A stretch of DNA of 64,000 bases from Schistocephalus solidus (GCA_017591395.1 WEDG01001506.1:16002-80001); one strand, 5' to 3'; shown: positions 54,781-64,000, numbered from the stretch's first letter. A program made the numbers and translations. The notes: generated by a model from the letters alone, not told the origin.

Positions 54781-55400
54781 ATCCTATGCTTTTTCAGTCA
54801 GATCCTGATGCCGGTTTGCGAATGAGCTTCCTCTCGGCAGCATGCGAAAACAACCCAAGATATAAGGTGACAAATTGTGTAGTGTGATTTACTCCATTGC
54901 TTACCGATGGCCTTATATTCACATACACACAATACTATTTTTACACTTGTTCGGTAGTATATTATGCTTCCTCGAATTGTTTGGTTGAAAGAAAGGTATT
55001 TTCGGTTTTTAAAAGCTTTAGTAATTAGCAGACATTTGAAGACAACCCTATCCTTTAATACAACATCGTATCTGTCTGCTTATTAATGCTGCTTATTAAA
55101 TATGAGACGTGAACAACATCCATTGTAGAAAGGTGTATATTTTCCTAAAATTGGAAGCATAAAACTTTACGTGCAAGCGTAACAGCAGTTCCAATTCAAA
55201 ATTATTAGAGATTTGAAAACCATTTTTAAGCCGAAATGTATCCTAACTTCAAGCATCACCTTTTAAAATGTAAGTTACTACAAAATGAGAACAAGAAAGA
55301 ACATTATGTGTCTTCTTTGTATTAAATAGTGTTGCATATATAAAAGAAACGGTAATCTGTGGAAATAACATAATACTTAAGCAGTAACTTTTTAAAGAGT
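54781..55400. repeat. AT-rich repeat related to 12,427-12,780
   Basis: This is an AT-rich, non-coding stretch with a low-similarity counterpart at 12.43-12.78 kb (closing block ATACTTAAGCAGTAA..TTTTTAAAGAGT). The 1.3-kb direct duplication begins directly after it. Confidence 0.35.
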
Positions 55401-56719
55401 TTGGTTTTTGCATTCAGTCGGAAAAATTACATTCAGATGGCGGCTTGATGGAGTAAATGAAATGCCATGGAATCATCCTGGGCGGTTATCGATACTACAA
55501 ACCTACCTAATTACTCCCTTCCAAACTAAAACACATGTAAGAATTCCGGTTAACATTCCAAAAGATACGCCGTCTGCTATATAAACTACGGAATTCATCG
55601 ACACCCACACATTTAACGATTGCGCTCCAACTGCATTATGCAGTTTCAGAATCTACTAACGACTCATAATTGCATAGCAGTTTGAACTTGTTTCGCAAAT
55701 CAACATGAAAACGACGAGGTCACAGTTAATAAAGGACTGCCTAATCGACAACAAAATCATCAAAACGCAAGAGAATAAAACATAAAAATGACGATGGTTT
55801 AAAAGTGAATGCGTGAGGATTGTCGGACCAATATCGGGGTTTTCATGCGATCCACGTGTTTGCACAAGTCCGTTGCATTGCCTTCAAAACTAAACTTAGG
55901 AGTCATTGCTCGTGCACCTCAAACAGCTCCAACCAGCCCACCTCATGACCCGAGACCTGCCCGGTTGTCAGCTCGAAGATCAGAGGGAGCTGGTGAAACT
56001 GTATAATACCTTAAATCCGGCTCTTTTCAACCTCGTTTAGGTTCCCATTTCTCGGGGGAAAAGGAGCGTTTTAAATGCTCAAAGAGTTTGATAGTTACCC
56101 GAGTATGGCCGTGCACGCAAACCGGGAATAGGCAATAATTGGCAGCTGAATTTTGAAACATATTCTGCTAATATACCGCGTAACTTTATCACTAATATAT
56201 GTCTAAATGCCGAATTGGAAACTCGTTCTGTCAACAAGAAGTTGTAAATTTTAGGCTTAGTTAGAATTCCCCGTAGTTACTAAGGGACATCTGGCGAAGT
56301 TCACGGATAACGCCAACAAGCTTGAATGAATAGAAATGGCCCTGTTTCCTAGACACGCAAATTTTCAGGGTTTGCGAAAAAAACCGAAATCTTACCTCAC
56401 ATTACAAGCTTATCATCGTGAGTGCAGGCGGATGCCCATCGAACCTGACCAAATATGAGAAATTTTGGTCTACCAAAACTACTCTTTACAACGCATACAT
56501 TGTTTATCGGATGAACGCAGGTTAATTTGACAGAACTGTTGAAAAGACGTCAGTAATTTAATAATCTGCTTCCATGGGAATGTGTCGACCTCGAACGCCG
56601 TAGTGAATTCACCCTTTATCCATTTATGTTCATCCGTATGTCACACCTCGTCCAGCGTCAGAACAGAGAAACTCTCGAATCCCATTCCATGACTGTTAAC
56701 CGCATGTGCTGCATGCGAG
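55401..56719. repeat. 1.3-kb direct segmental duplication, copy 2
   Basis: Copy of 42,443-43,780 in the same orientation with few substitutions. 56,720 onward is unrelated. Confidence 0.8.
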
Positions 56720-57061
56720 CCTAAGTCGTTGACCGTGACTGTCACAGAATACATTCCCATTTTTAATGAATTTTGAATTTGAATGGCAAGCTTCGATTAA
56801 TGCTGATTTGCACTGTCTCTTTTGCTGGCAATAAGGACGTTTAAATAGGGAGAACTTTTGCATAAAGGAGGCCATCTGAATTGAAATATGCAATATTGGG
56901 GGGCAGAGCCAAATACCTAACCATCGAAACAACCAAAACTGGGAACTGAATGTATTTTGCTATTTTAGACCAAAAAGTTAATCTTAATTAAGTTTACTAC
57001 ATTCCTTTGATTTCAGAGTTGAAAAGGTTGCTTGGAGAAGAAGTACATGTGATCACTGGGA
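56720..57061. other. No gene recognised
   Basis: A 78-codon minus-strand frame (56,696-56,932) has no motif. The right part may be the untranslated end of the Penelope-like element next to it. Confidence 0.4.
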
Positions 57062-57125
57062 CAAGAGCTTTATTCGCCTGAAGTTTCGGATTCCAACTCG
57101 AACCCATCATCAGAGACAGTATCAG
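57062..57125 (-). ncRNA. Hammerhead-ribozyme-like motif beside Penelope element
   Basis: On the minus strand CTGATGA (57,113-57,107) is followed by stem II, GGGTTC-GAGTTG-GAATCC (57,105-57,088, 6 bp with one G-U), then GAAA (57,087-57,084). A very small stem III follows, TTC-AGGC-GAA, and then TAAAG. Flanking ACTG and CAGT can pair as part of stem I. Spacing and order fit the minimal hammerheads known from Penelope-like elements. The weak points are the short, imperfect stem III and the poor base pairing directly next to the core. It lies just downstream of the Penelope ORF in its sense direction. Confidence 0.6.
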
Positions 57126-57200
57126 ATATGCGTATTTCGTACATAGGGAGTTGCAGTATTTATAGGATGCCGTCGCTATGCTACTGCATGCCTATGGCAA

Positions 57201-57735
57201 TTAACGGCTCCCCCTCCAGCGATGATGACTGCGCTCTGGTGCACTTATTGTTTGATGGTCGGTATGCTGGTTGCTATCCTCTAAAATTTCGTCACCCATG
57301 TTGGGATTTAGTGTGATGATTGCTCGCCCATCTGGCTCACCGGCACCGACTTTGCAAAATTTGTTCGCTTGAGCGCTTCCCAAGTGTCCGATTGCTCTGA
57401 TAAAACTGTGTCTTAACACCGAATATGGGGTTGGAGAGGTCATTGCACTTGTTGATCGACTGGGGGCCTGTAAACCATGATTCAAACAACTCTTGGCTTA
57501 CGTGAGTATCTCCTCTTGCGATCATTTCGGCTTCATCGAACTTGAACTTGTGGCCGGTTCTCACCGCGACATGAGAATTTGCGTCATTTCGTTGCACCGA
57601 TGCTGCGTGTTTGGCAATTTGCGTCTAAAGCAGGCTTTCAGTTTCTACGACGTAGTTTCTTTGCCCGCAACTGCGCCAGATCGGATAAAAAAACTCCATG
57701 TGTTTCTTGCCGTTACAGTGGGTCCTTTTATTTCA
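57201..57735 (-). pseudogene. PLE GIY-YIG endonuclease region and C-terminal tail
   Basis: Around 57,720-57,640 a frame reads VFYPIWRSCGQRNYVVETE, the counterpart of the GIY..YIG-type start in Penelope endonucleases (here with the glycines of the second box lost). 57,337-57,597 continues with QRNDANSHVAVRTGHKFKFD, EAEMIARGDTHVSQELFESW and GPQSINKCNDL. A frame break follows, and 57,201-57,485 carries the tail GEPDGRAIITLNPNMGDEIL. In PLEs this domain nicks the target DNA. Confidence 0.7.
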
Positions 57736-58104
57736 TTACCTGACGCCGAAAGGTGGCGTCCGGTCTGTGTGCGACTCCATCTCCAAGTGGTGAGAGAAGA
57801 CGGCTGACGGCCTCCAAGACAGTTTAGACGTATGGAATCGCTCGCCAATATTTCGGTTCGGTGCGATTTTGTTACTCGTCTCGTTTACGCATGCACCGGT
57901 TAATGAAGTAGCGCGGGGAGCCATTTTCTCTGAACAACCGTCGAAGATATTGTACTTCAGCAACTTTGTTTTCCAGTTCACTGCAGTGCGTCTCAACACG
58001 CCGACATAGCACCCTTACACAACTACGTTTGTGGCTGATTGAGTGCTTGCTGTTGAAGTTCAGTGCTTGCATCGTATTTGTCGCTTTCCTGAACAATGTG
58101 GTCT
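57736..58104 (-). pseudogene. PLE connector between RT and endonuclease
   Basis: The 57,872-58,096 frame has VFRKATNTMQALNFNSKHSI, SHKRSCVRVLCRRVETHCSE and LRRLFRENGSPRYFINRCMR, the conserved segment that follows the RT in PLEs. 57,736-57,999 and 57,645-57,848 are shifted continuations. Confidence 0.7.
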
Positions 58105-58873
58105 TTAGGCCACCACAATCTTTGCGGCAGACGAGGCGTTGGTTAAGGCCAGCTGGTTTTCTTCCTCCTCCTCCTCCATCGTAAACAGTATGTCCAGGAA
58201 GACGCCGTTGAGACGTTCTTTGAACGTGAGCCCCTGATCCCGTTCGATGACGATGAAGGTGTCATCCACAAACCGAGCCCAGAAATTTGGTCTGTGGTGT
58301 TGGAAGACCAGCAAATCCAACCACTGTAGGACCGTCTCAGCCATCAGTCTGGAGATCGGTGAACGCCTTGGTGTTCCTTCACCTGCTCGCAAATTGTTCC
58401 GTTAAACACGAAGCACGTCCTGAGACAGAACTTCAGGAGTTGAAGGACTTGGGCGTGTCCGAGGCGATTCTCGGTTTCATCGTATTTGCTTTGTAGGAGA
58501 AGTTCAATGGAATCGATTGTTAGGTCCTGCGGACTAGAAGTAAAAATGGACGTGACATCAAAAGGTACCATGATGTCGCTTGGCAGGAGGCTGACCCCCT
58601 GAAGTTTCTTCAAGAATTGTGTTGAGCAGCTGATTGTTTTGTCCGAATCGGCGGTCAGAAATTTGAGGCGCCGAAACAGCCACTTTGTTGGTCCGTACGT
58701 TGGAGTGCCGTTGAGCGATAGGATGGGTCGGAGAGGAGCACCTTCCTTGTGTACCTTGGGGATGCCATAGAACCGAGCCAAGTCGGTGTCTTGGGCTCTC
58801 GCCATTCGTTAGTCGGTCGGCGTTATTGCACCCGAGTTCTCCAATGCCGACAGTGTCACATTAATTTCGTATG
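58105..58873 (-). pseudogene. PLE reverse transcriptase
   Basis: The 58,344-58,805 frame has LARFYGIPKVHKEGAPLRPI, GPTKWLFRRLKFL, VPFDVTSIFTSSPQDLTID (motif A, catalytic Asp in FDVTS) and YDETENRLGHAQVLQLLKFC. A frame shift near 58,390 leads to 58,105-58,392 with EGTPRRSPISRLMAETVLQ (motif B) and FWARFVDDTFIVIERDQ (motif C, FVDD with both Asp intact). A length of about 230 codons fits the PLE RT core. Confidence 0.85.
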
Positions 58874-59527
58874 TCAGTGTTCTACGGGGTTGATTTCGCA
58901 TGGGATATACAACCGGCAATCCTCCAGCAATTTTTTGGATTTCTGAAGGTAGTCAGTTTTGTTCAACACGATGGTGGAAAGGCCCTTATCCGCGGGCACG
59001 ATGAGGATGTCTCTATCGGCCTTGAGTTCCCTTAAAGCACCACATTCGACCTTAGGGAGTATTTCGCGTGGTTTATGAGCCAGTAGGACGTACAACACCT
59101 GATGTCGGATAAGGTTCTTTGTCTCCTTCATCGCTTTCGTCTTATTGATGACCGATTCCACTGCTGCAATCCCGTCAGCAGGTTTGGCATCAGCTGTGAT
59201 GAAGGACGTTTCATGCCGTAAAACCTGTACTTGATCCTTCGTCAGTTCCTTTGACGCAGGTTGCATACCAGTATGTCATTTCTGGATGACTTTGGATTAG
59301 GCAGTTTTCGGAATTTGCTCTCCAGTGCTGCGTCGCGTGCCGCTTTCAGTTCGCGGGCTCATTCAATAATCCTCTACTAAAGCAATTTCGTACCATTGTT
59401 GCCCATGAACTCATAGCATCTGGTCTTCACTTGGTCAATCCTCTGACGGTATTTGTGCAGTCTCGCAGGGACAATCTTGAAGGAGCACACGGATCCTTCT
59501 TCTTCCGTGTTGAAAAAGTGCGCGCTT
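58874..59527 (-). pseudogene. PLE N-terminal region
   Basis: The 58,874-59,266 frame has KDQVQVLRHETSFITADAKP, HQVLYVLLAHKPREILPKVE, LKADRDILIVPADKGLSTIV and LNKTDYLQKSKKLLED, the typical PLE segment ahead of the RT (VPADKGxSTVVLxxTDY). 59,377-59,520 has FNTEEEGSVCSFKIVPARLH and a stop-ridden continuation. Confidence 0.75.
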
Positions 59528-59679
59528 CGCCAGCTCCGTGTTAACCGGGGGTTTGTATAAAACACATTTCGGCAACATGTTATTGTCGAGACACAGATTC
59601 GGTTTCTGCACAGGTGTTTCGACAACAACGTGTTGTCGAAATGTGTTTCATTCAAACCCCGGTTAACACGGAGCTGGCG
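59528..59679. repeat. 152-bp palindrome at the PLE 5' end
   Basis: 59,528-59,595 and 59,612-59,679 are inverted copies with a 16-nt spacer. The outer 20 bases (CGCCAGCTCCGTGTTAACCG) are perfect, and inner parts differ at a handful of sites. It encompasses the sense start of the PLE. This is either a hairpin-forming terminus or a second, inverted, heavily truncated PLE copy. Confidence 0.85.
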
Positions 59680-59689
59680 ATCTTCCCCA

Positions 59690-59879
59690 AACGGTGAAAC
59701 TGGTCTTTACATGCATCAGTTACTTCTGATGTCGTTTCGCTGAGCAATTTAGTGCAAACTTACTTATTATCCATGACGAGGATTATTTAGGTGGCCCCTA
59801 AAGAGGACAAGGGAAGTGAACTGCCCCCAATCCCCACGTAATAAAGGTGGCCCTGAGCCTAATTCCAGGAATCGTAAAT
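59690..59879. other. No gene recognised
   Basis: GGCCCTGAGCCTAATTCCAGG near 59,850 resembles the flank of the other telomere-like stretch (about 15,930-15,950). Nothing else is supported. Confidence 0.4.
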
Positions 59880-60065
59880 ATTCCGTGTCCTAACCCTATT
59901 ATTAGCTATACCATAAACCCATACCTAAGCCCTAATCTTAACCCTAATCCTGCCCTAAATCGTAACTTTAGAGTTCACACTAAACACCAAACTTAACCCC
60001 AAATATAACCTTAATTCCTACTTTTAACCTAAGTTCAAACCTAACCCTAAACATAAACGCAGCCA
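59880..60065. repeat. Degenerate CCCTAA (telomere-like) stretch
   Basis: Interspersed CCTAACCCT, AGCCCTAATCTTAACCCTAA, CCTGCCCTAAATC and CAAACCTAACCCTAAACAT units appear over some 185 bp. The orientation is opposite to the 15.96-kb stretch. Confidence 0.6.
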
Positions 60066-60430
60066 AAAGTTCCTTTGAATATGACGCAAAGCGGGTACTG
60101 TTCTCATGTCTTGTTTAAAGGTTCTTACCTTTTCTGGCATCTATGGCATCGTCGGTTGAGTTATATCTTTGAAACGCAAGAACCTTCAGTTAATGTTTTT
60201 CACAAAACAGTCAATTTATGATACTTTCTCCACAAAGTAAAGTCTCTTTGGTAATTTTCTGTATGATCTAGGTACATGCAGGGGTTCCAAAATATATAAA
60301 TTTTTAAAACATATTATAGCTCAATTAATGTTTCTAACGTTTTCTCAGGCCTCATCAAATGAGGATTTTTGCTTTTATAAAGATAAGCTACCCCCAAACT
60401 ACCACCGTGATGTTAAATACTGCTTCGGTG
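60066..60430. other. No gene recognised
   Basis: AT-rich; nothing supported. Confidence 0.4.
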
Positions 60431-60690
60431 GTTCCTTCCTCAAACAGATCGATATGACGAAGCCGTTTTCTACAGGATCCCGTTCTCACCAGACCTCACC
60501 TGCTAGACGTTTTAAGAGATGAAGTCTGTGCTGCAAAACCAGAAACGGTAGCTGAATTGAGAGAAGCACTGAAGAAGAATATGCTAAAATATCGAAAGAA
60601 AGCCTTATGGATAGTTGCGATTCCATTGTTTCACATCAACAGCAGTATCTGAAGTAGAACGGACAGCAGATTGAAAATGAACATAGACAA
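60431..60690 (+). pseudogene. Transposase C-terminal remnant (mariner/IS630-like)
   Basis: A stop-interrupted plus-strand reading gives FYRIPFSPDLTC-like sequence, then DEVCAAKPETVAELREALKK and NMLKYRKKALWIVAIPLFHI. VYAxxPxTxxELxxAI after an SPDL box is the usual end of mariner/IS630-type transposases. It is a different family from the 51-kb element. No catalytic Asp block upstream was recognised. Confidence 0.4.
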
Positions 60691-60985
60691 AACCATTCGT
60701 CAATGTCCGTAGATTCATTTGCATTTTAAAAGGAGTTGCGTTTTTAAAAGCACTGGCTTTCTGATTTTTTCACCGTTCGTCCATATTTAAGAATATCTGG
60801 TATTTGCGCATTCCGACAAAGACCAGGGAGATTGGAATGGACAATTCTGGTTTACTAGCCGTCATCAGCCACATATAGCCAATCCCAGGTGGTGCCCGAC
60901 CCGAGGATCGAAACCATGACATTTTGATTAGAAGTCAAACGCTCTAATCCACTGAGTCCTTTAGCCGATCGGTTAGCTTTCTTTA
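60691..60985 (-). repeat. tRNA-headed SINE-like element
   Basis: On the minus strand the head (60,980-60,893) reads GGACTCAGTGGATTAGAGCG (A box), a perfect anticodon arm TTTGA-CTTCTAA-TCAAA with anticodon TCT, and GGTTTCGATCC (B box). The T-stem is broken, so it is not a working tRNA. The body down to 60,691 matches 41,690-41,840 (CTTTGTCGGAA, GTGAAAAAATCAGAA, AAAACGCAACTCCTTTTAAAA). Confidence 0.65.
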
Positions 60986-61139
60986 ATAAATACCCGGTAT
61001 ATTCACCATGTGGGTAGATAAGAGGGGCATCAATTATTGGGGCGAGATAAACAACCAAGAAATCGCACGTGACGGCAGAAGACATCCTTATCAAATTAAG
61101 TACTTAAAATATACCGTTAAATACCAAACTAAGTCTCAG
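60986..61139. other. No gene recognised
   Basis: The minus-strand open frame at 60,855-61,094 overlaps the SINE head and is unsupported. Confidence 0.4.
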
Positions 61140-61604
61140 TCAGTTCCTTTTGGCTGTCGCCAGGCCAGATGACTGTTACAGCTCAAGAAGACATCAAACG
61201 AAGTTAAGAGAATTCAAGTGAACAATCGATAAAATTTGGGACCAAAATCAAGGCGTGGACGCGATCGATAACTTGTGCACGCAGGCCTTTGTATGCACTC
61301 CTCGCAGTCAGTTCAATGTGTGTTGTGTGGAGTGGCTGACTAGTGGTCTGAGAGTCAGGCTGCAATGGCTCCTTCTTAACGTGACCTCTGGCTATCTCAC
61401 ACAAGTGAGATGTAAGCCGTTCAATCCCCTGTTGTATGAAATCCTGGTGCTTTTGTTTGGGGGGACAGGTCGTGTATGTAGTACACGTAGACGAGGTCAC
61501 CAGCAGATGTGCCCATTTCCGCATCAGACAACTGACCGGCTCGGATGCATCTGGCGTAGGCTTCCCGCCGAGAGAGAGAGAGAGGCCGATTCTGTTGACT
61601 CCAT
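61140..61604 (+). repeat. Inverse copy of 41,110-41,270 joined to RTE 3' UTR pieces
   Basis: 61,140-61,310 pairs with 41,110-41,270. 61,310-61,560 is an RTE 3'-UTR segment in plus orientation (GTGTGTTGTGTGGAGTGGCTG, TGCGCATC-type, AACTGACCGGCTCGGA). It is followed by a GAGAGAGAGAGAG tract at about 61,570-61,583. Confidence 0.6.
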
Positions 61605-61905
61605 CCACACTGCACAATGGAATGCATAAGGTTGAAGTGAGAAAATAATTTAATTGAATGACAAAGTAACACTACCATGGTTTTGACCTTTTGGGTTTAT
61701 AACGCAAAGGTGACCGAAACATTGTTCAATCAAAATACCGATCAGTTAGCGGGAAGGAAGATGGACGGGATTCTGCTTCGCCTAAGCAATTTTGTAATAT
61801 AACTTTAATACTACTTTCCATGTAATACCGTTCGCAAGGAATATCAGCTAATGATTTATACATTTCTGTCTTTATTATGCAATGTACGAGAAACGTGCAC
61901 TGACC
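61605..61905 (-). repeat. Dispersed repeat, inverse copy of 53,636-53,945
   Basis: Its reverse complement shows CTCGTACATTGCATAATAAAG, ACAGAAATGTATAAATCATT, GAAGCAGAATCCCGTCC and GGTAGTGTTACTTTGTC in the same order. First block of the composite in this orientation. Confidence 0.65.
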
Positions 61906-62110
61906 GAGAGTTCAATCTCCGTAGTCCGAAGATGTCCACCGTATGCTCCATAGAAGGGTGGTGCAGGGACGGGGACTTTTGTGCAAATTAGGTTTTAAGT
62001 GATAGTAGACTTATGCTGCAGCTATCGCACTCTCGCCTCCTCCCTCACCTAGACCCGGGGTCATGACAGAGTGACGAAGACCGAAAGCGGGAAAGGCGCA
62101 TGTGGCTGGC
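61906..62110 (-). repeat. RTE 3'-terminal piece joined to RT (inverse copy)
   Basis: Counterpart of 53,405-53,635, with the same junction to the RT fragment (CAGAATCCTAGGGAGGG in sense). Confidence 0.65.
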
Positions 62111-63072
62111 GCGGCCGGATCCCTCCCTAGGATTCTGACTTTGCCATCTTAGCTTCAGTATTCTGCGGAGGTAACTGAGATGGAAGTGATTCAGCTTCCT
62201 AGCTCGGCTCGAGTAGACGGTCCAGGTCTCCGCTCCGTACAGGAGTATCATCAAGACAACTGCCATGTGCATCTTCAGTTTGTTGTTCGGGTGAGTACCA
62301 TGGTGATTCCCCACGGAGGCCTGCAGCCGGCCGAATGCTTAGATTGCTTTGGACATCCGTTGAGCAACCTCGTGGTCGATTCTCGTGTTGCGTGAGAGTG
62401 TGCTTCCCAGGTAAGCAAAGGTTTCCACCTTTTAGTTGAGTGCCGTTGACATTGATTCGGGGAGCATTGTATTCCGCGCTGGGTGGCGGTTGGTGCATGA
62501 CCATGGTTTTCGGCTGTACTGATTGTAAATGCAAAATTGACGCAGCCGGTGACGAAGAGGTCCATGCTCCTTCGCATGTCCTTTTCCGCCACGGTGTTAA
62601 GGGTGCAGTCTTCCACGAAGAGCAAGTCGTGGACTGTAGCCGTAGACACGCGCGTTGAAGACTGCATACGCCGACTGTTGAGAAGGTGCCCGTCATTTCT
62701 GTAGGTGACGCGGATCCCAGGGCACTCATCAAGGAAGACGTTCATCAACATAGCAGAGAATATGAGACTGAAGTGGGTGGGCACCAGTACGCAGCCCTGC
62801 TTCACTCCGTTGGTCACTGCGAATGCTTCGGAAACTGGTCCGTTTTCAGTGACTCGTGCCATCATCCCGTCCTGAAGCTGACGCACCATGTGCGTGAACC
62901 GCTCAGGACAGCCGAATTTCTGCCTGATTTTCGGATGTTCCGCCTGTGTCGGCGGAAGCCACACTGTCTTTCCGGGAGCAGTCTCTGCTCTAGGTGACCG
63001 TTCATACGATTGAGAAGAACGTGGGCGATGATGAACAACGAGATGCCCCTATGGTTATCACAGCGTTGTCGG
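62111..63072 (-). pseudogene. RTE reverse transcriptase palm/thumb (inverse copy)
   Basis: The 62,275-62,964 frame has KFGCPERFTHMVRQLQDGMM, AVTNGVKQGCVLVPTHFSLI (QG box), YRNDGHLLNSRRMQ and VHDLLFVEDCTLNTVAEKD. The catalytic box is FVED here, so the first aspartate is lost. 62,045-62,314 has [20 protein letters not shown] and [10 protein letters not shown]. The copy shares with 52,460-53,404 its start (CGACAACGCTGTGATAACCA at about 63,065), its subfamily features and its 3' junction. Confidence 0.8.
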
Positions 63073-63889
63073 GCCTTCCCTTCGACATACTGCCAAATGC
63101 TGAAGTCGAGGGGATTGACGTCTGTTTAGGACGGTGACCATATATCCTTGGGCCAGATATAAGGCATGGGGTCTACCAGCCATTTCTGTGTCTTCCGTGA
63201 CGTATGTGGAGACACACCATCTTGCTACAAGACCACCTTGTCATTTGGAGTGTAGTTGGGATCGATCCAAGGCTTGTCGTGCTTCTAAAGAACATCCAGG
63301 TTCACGTCTGTGATCTGTGACGCCAGTTTTGTTGAACACAGGGGTCATGACTTTGCCGTCTGAGGCGATCAGCCCATAGAGTCTCAGAATGGTTGGTCGG
63401 AAACTTTTGCTTAACATTCGCAGGTACATCGTCGATCTTCAAGGGGTTTATATAGCGATCTGTTCGACTGTTGAATTCCGAATCGAACGTGAAGATTTTT
63501 TCATCGGAATAGAGCATCGTGTGTGGTGATTGCTTGAGGAAGCTTAAGATTCTCTTACTTCTTTCCAGTTTCTTCTCTTTCACAGACTCAGTTAAGACAT
63601 GCTTTTTCCTACCCTTGAATTAGACCTCAGTTTCTTTTTCACTACATTTCTGACCATGTGCTCCGATGCCTCAAGCTCTTAACCTATACTTTTATTGTTC
63701 CGGACTTTGATTACAACGTAGAAGACCCCAGACAGCTCTTTATAAGACGAGGAGAGTTTGATTTTTGTCCACTACCAGGCTTCTGGTCGATGTGGCCGAC
63801 CTTCTCATAACGGTCGATAGTGGTGTAAATGGTTGACCCGCCACCATTTCGAAAATCGGCAACGATGTCCGATGAGAGGCCATCGAGAC
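63073..63889 (-). pseudogene. Tc1/mariner-like transposase (inverse copy, 3'-truncated)
   Basis: In sense order: STIYTTIDRYEKVGHIDQKP, then MKEKKLERSKRILSFLKQSP and HTMLYSDEKIFTFDSEFNSR (first Asp). QQDGVSPHTS-type sequence follows (second Asp block, at about 63,210-63,240), then KWLVDPMPYIWPKDIWS. It ends in NPLDFSIWQYVEGKAR, where it is joined to the RTE fragment at 63,072. The C-terminal 60 or so residues seen at 51.9-52.06 kb are missing. Confidence 0.8.
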
Positions 63890-64000
63890 TGAGCCACATT
63901 GGCTTTCCGGGAACAGGCCCCTGCTCTAGGTGACCGTTCAGACGATTAGAAGGATATGCGAAAATCTTTACGGCGATGTTGAGCTAACGAGATGCCTCTC
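63890..64000 (-). pseudogene. RTE reverse transcriptase, start of composite, runs off the window
   Basis: The reverse complement reads LNIAVKIFAYPSN..., GHLEQGPVPGKPMWL-like sequence and reaches the same junction (CCAATGTGGCT then CAGTCTCGATGGCC) as at 51,088/51,089. More of this copy lies beyond the window edge. Confidence 0.7.

Larger units (their letters stand above)
57062..59690 (-). mobile_element. Penelope-like element (PLE), minus strand, broken
   Basis: This is a single PLE in sense order: 5' palindrome (59,679-59,528), N-terminal region (59,520-58,874), RT (58,805-58,105), connector (58,096-57,736), GIY-YIG-type region (57,720-57,337), C-terminal tail (to 57,201) and hammerhead-like motif (57,125-57,062). 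Frameshifts separate the blocks and stops are frequent, so it is inactive. It is unrelated to the RTE family in the rest of the window. Confidence 0.85.

Noticed and set aside
57493..57807. 104-codon plus-strand frame at the Penelope element
   Set aside because: It is the antisense of the connector and GIY-YIG region.
60893..60980. Functional tRNA-Arg
   Set aside because: The T-stem has two mismatches, the acceptor stem does not pair, and a shared body follows it, so it is a SINE head.
1..64000. CRISPR arrays, bacterial operons, rRNA genes
   Set aside because: No regularly spaced short repeats, no operon-like packing and no rRNA blocks were seen; the content is eukaryotic repeats.

Overview
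This window looks like eukaryotic, gene-poor, repeat-dominated DNA, most probably from a flatworm and more specifically a tapeworm of the diphyllobothriid kind (Spirometra, Schistocephalus or Dibothriocephalus). That assignment is an inference from the dominant repeat. This is an RTE-clade non-LTR retrotransposon whose single ORF carries an AP-type endonuclease, a reverse transcriptase and a C-terminal array of C2H2 zinc fingers with a TEAGEPVPG-type linker. I recognise this family from cestode gene sets, but I ran no search. I find no intact host protein gene, no rRNA and no functional tRNA. Essentially every supported coding region is a broken transposon.

Layout. 1-2.9 kb: old repeat debris and a zinc-finger tail fragment. 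2.95-26.36 kb: a very large inverted duplication (left arm 2,954-12,426, right arm 19,757-26,355). The 7.3-kb spacer holds most of an RTE copy on the minus strand (16.9-20.4 kb, its 5' part lying in the right arm), a zinc-finger/3'-UTR fragment (14.2-15.3 kb) and a degenerate TTAGGG stretch. The left arm also carries a 2.65-kb insertion with an RTE fragment. 26.3-32.4 kb: the most complete RTE copy, minus strand, from 3' UTR to 5' end. 32.4-36.7 kb: a second 5'-truncated RTE copy and head-to-head zinc-finger/3'-UTR fragments. 37.3-39.6 and 45.6-47.9 kb: a 2.29-kb direct segmental duplication whose unit is itself an old tandem duplication. 42.4-43.8 and 55.4-56.7 kb: a second direct duplication of 1.3 kb. 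48.5-53.9 kb: nested RTE and Tc1/mariner-like elements; a diverged inverted copy of this composite lies at 61.6-64.0 kb. 57.0-59.7 kb: a Penelope-like element on the minus strand with a hammerhead-like motif at its 3' side and a 152-bp palindrome at its 5' side. 59.9-60.1 kb: degenerate CCCTAA repeats. Two related tRNA-headed SINEs lie at 41.6 and 60.7-61.0 kb.

The most interesting signals are not ORFs. (1) Three independent RTE copies start at the same base with GGGGTGT. The first 198 nt of each can be folded in the topology of an HDV-like self-cleaving ribozyme (P1, a long J1/2 helix, P2, P4, and a J4/2 strand containing GCTAAA), with P4 maintained by wobble-compatible changes. (2) A 40-nt near-perfect hairpin straddles the start of the endonuclease reading frame in five copies. 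(3) The RTE carries a C-terminal zinc-finger array. (4) A hammerhead-like core sits beside the Penelope element. The RTE lineage would work by transcription, ribozyme release of its 5' end, translation of one EN-RT-zinc-finger protein and target-primed reverse transcription. All copies here are mutated.
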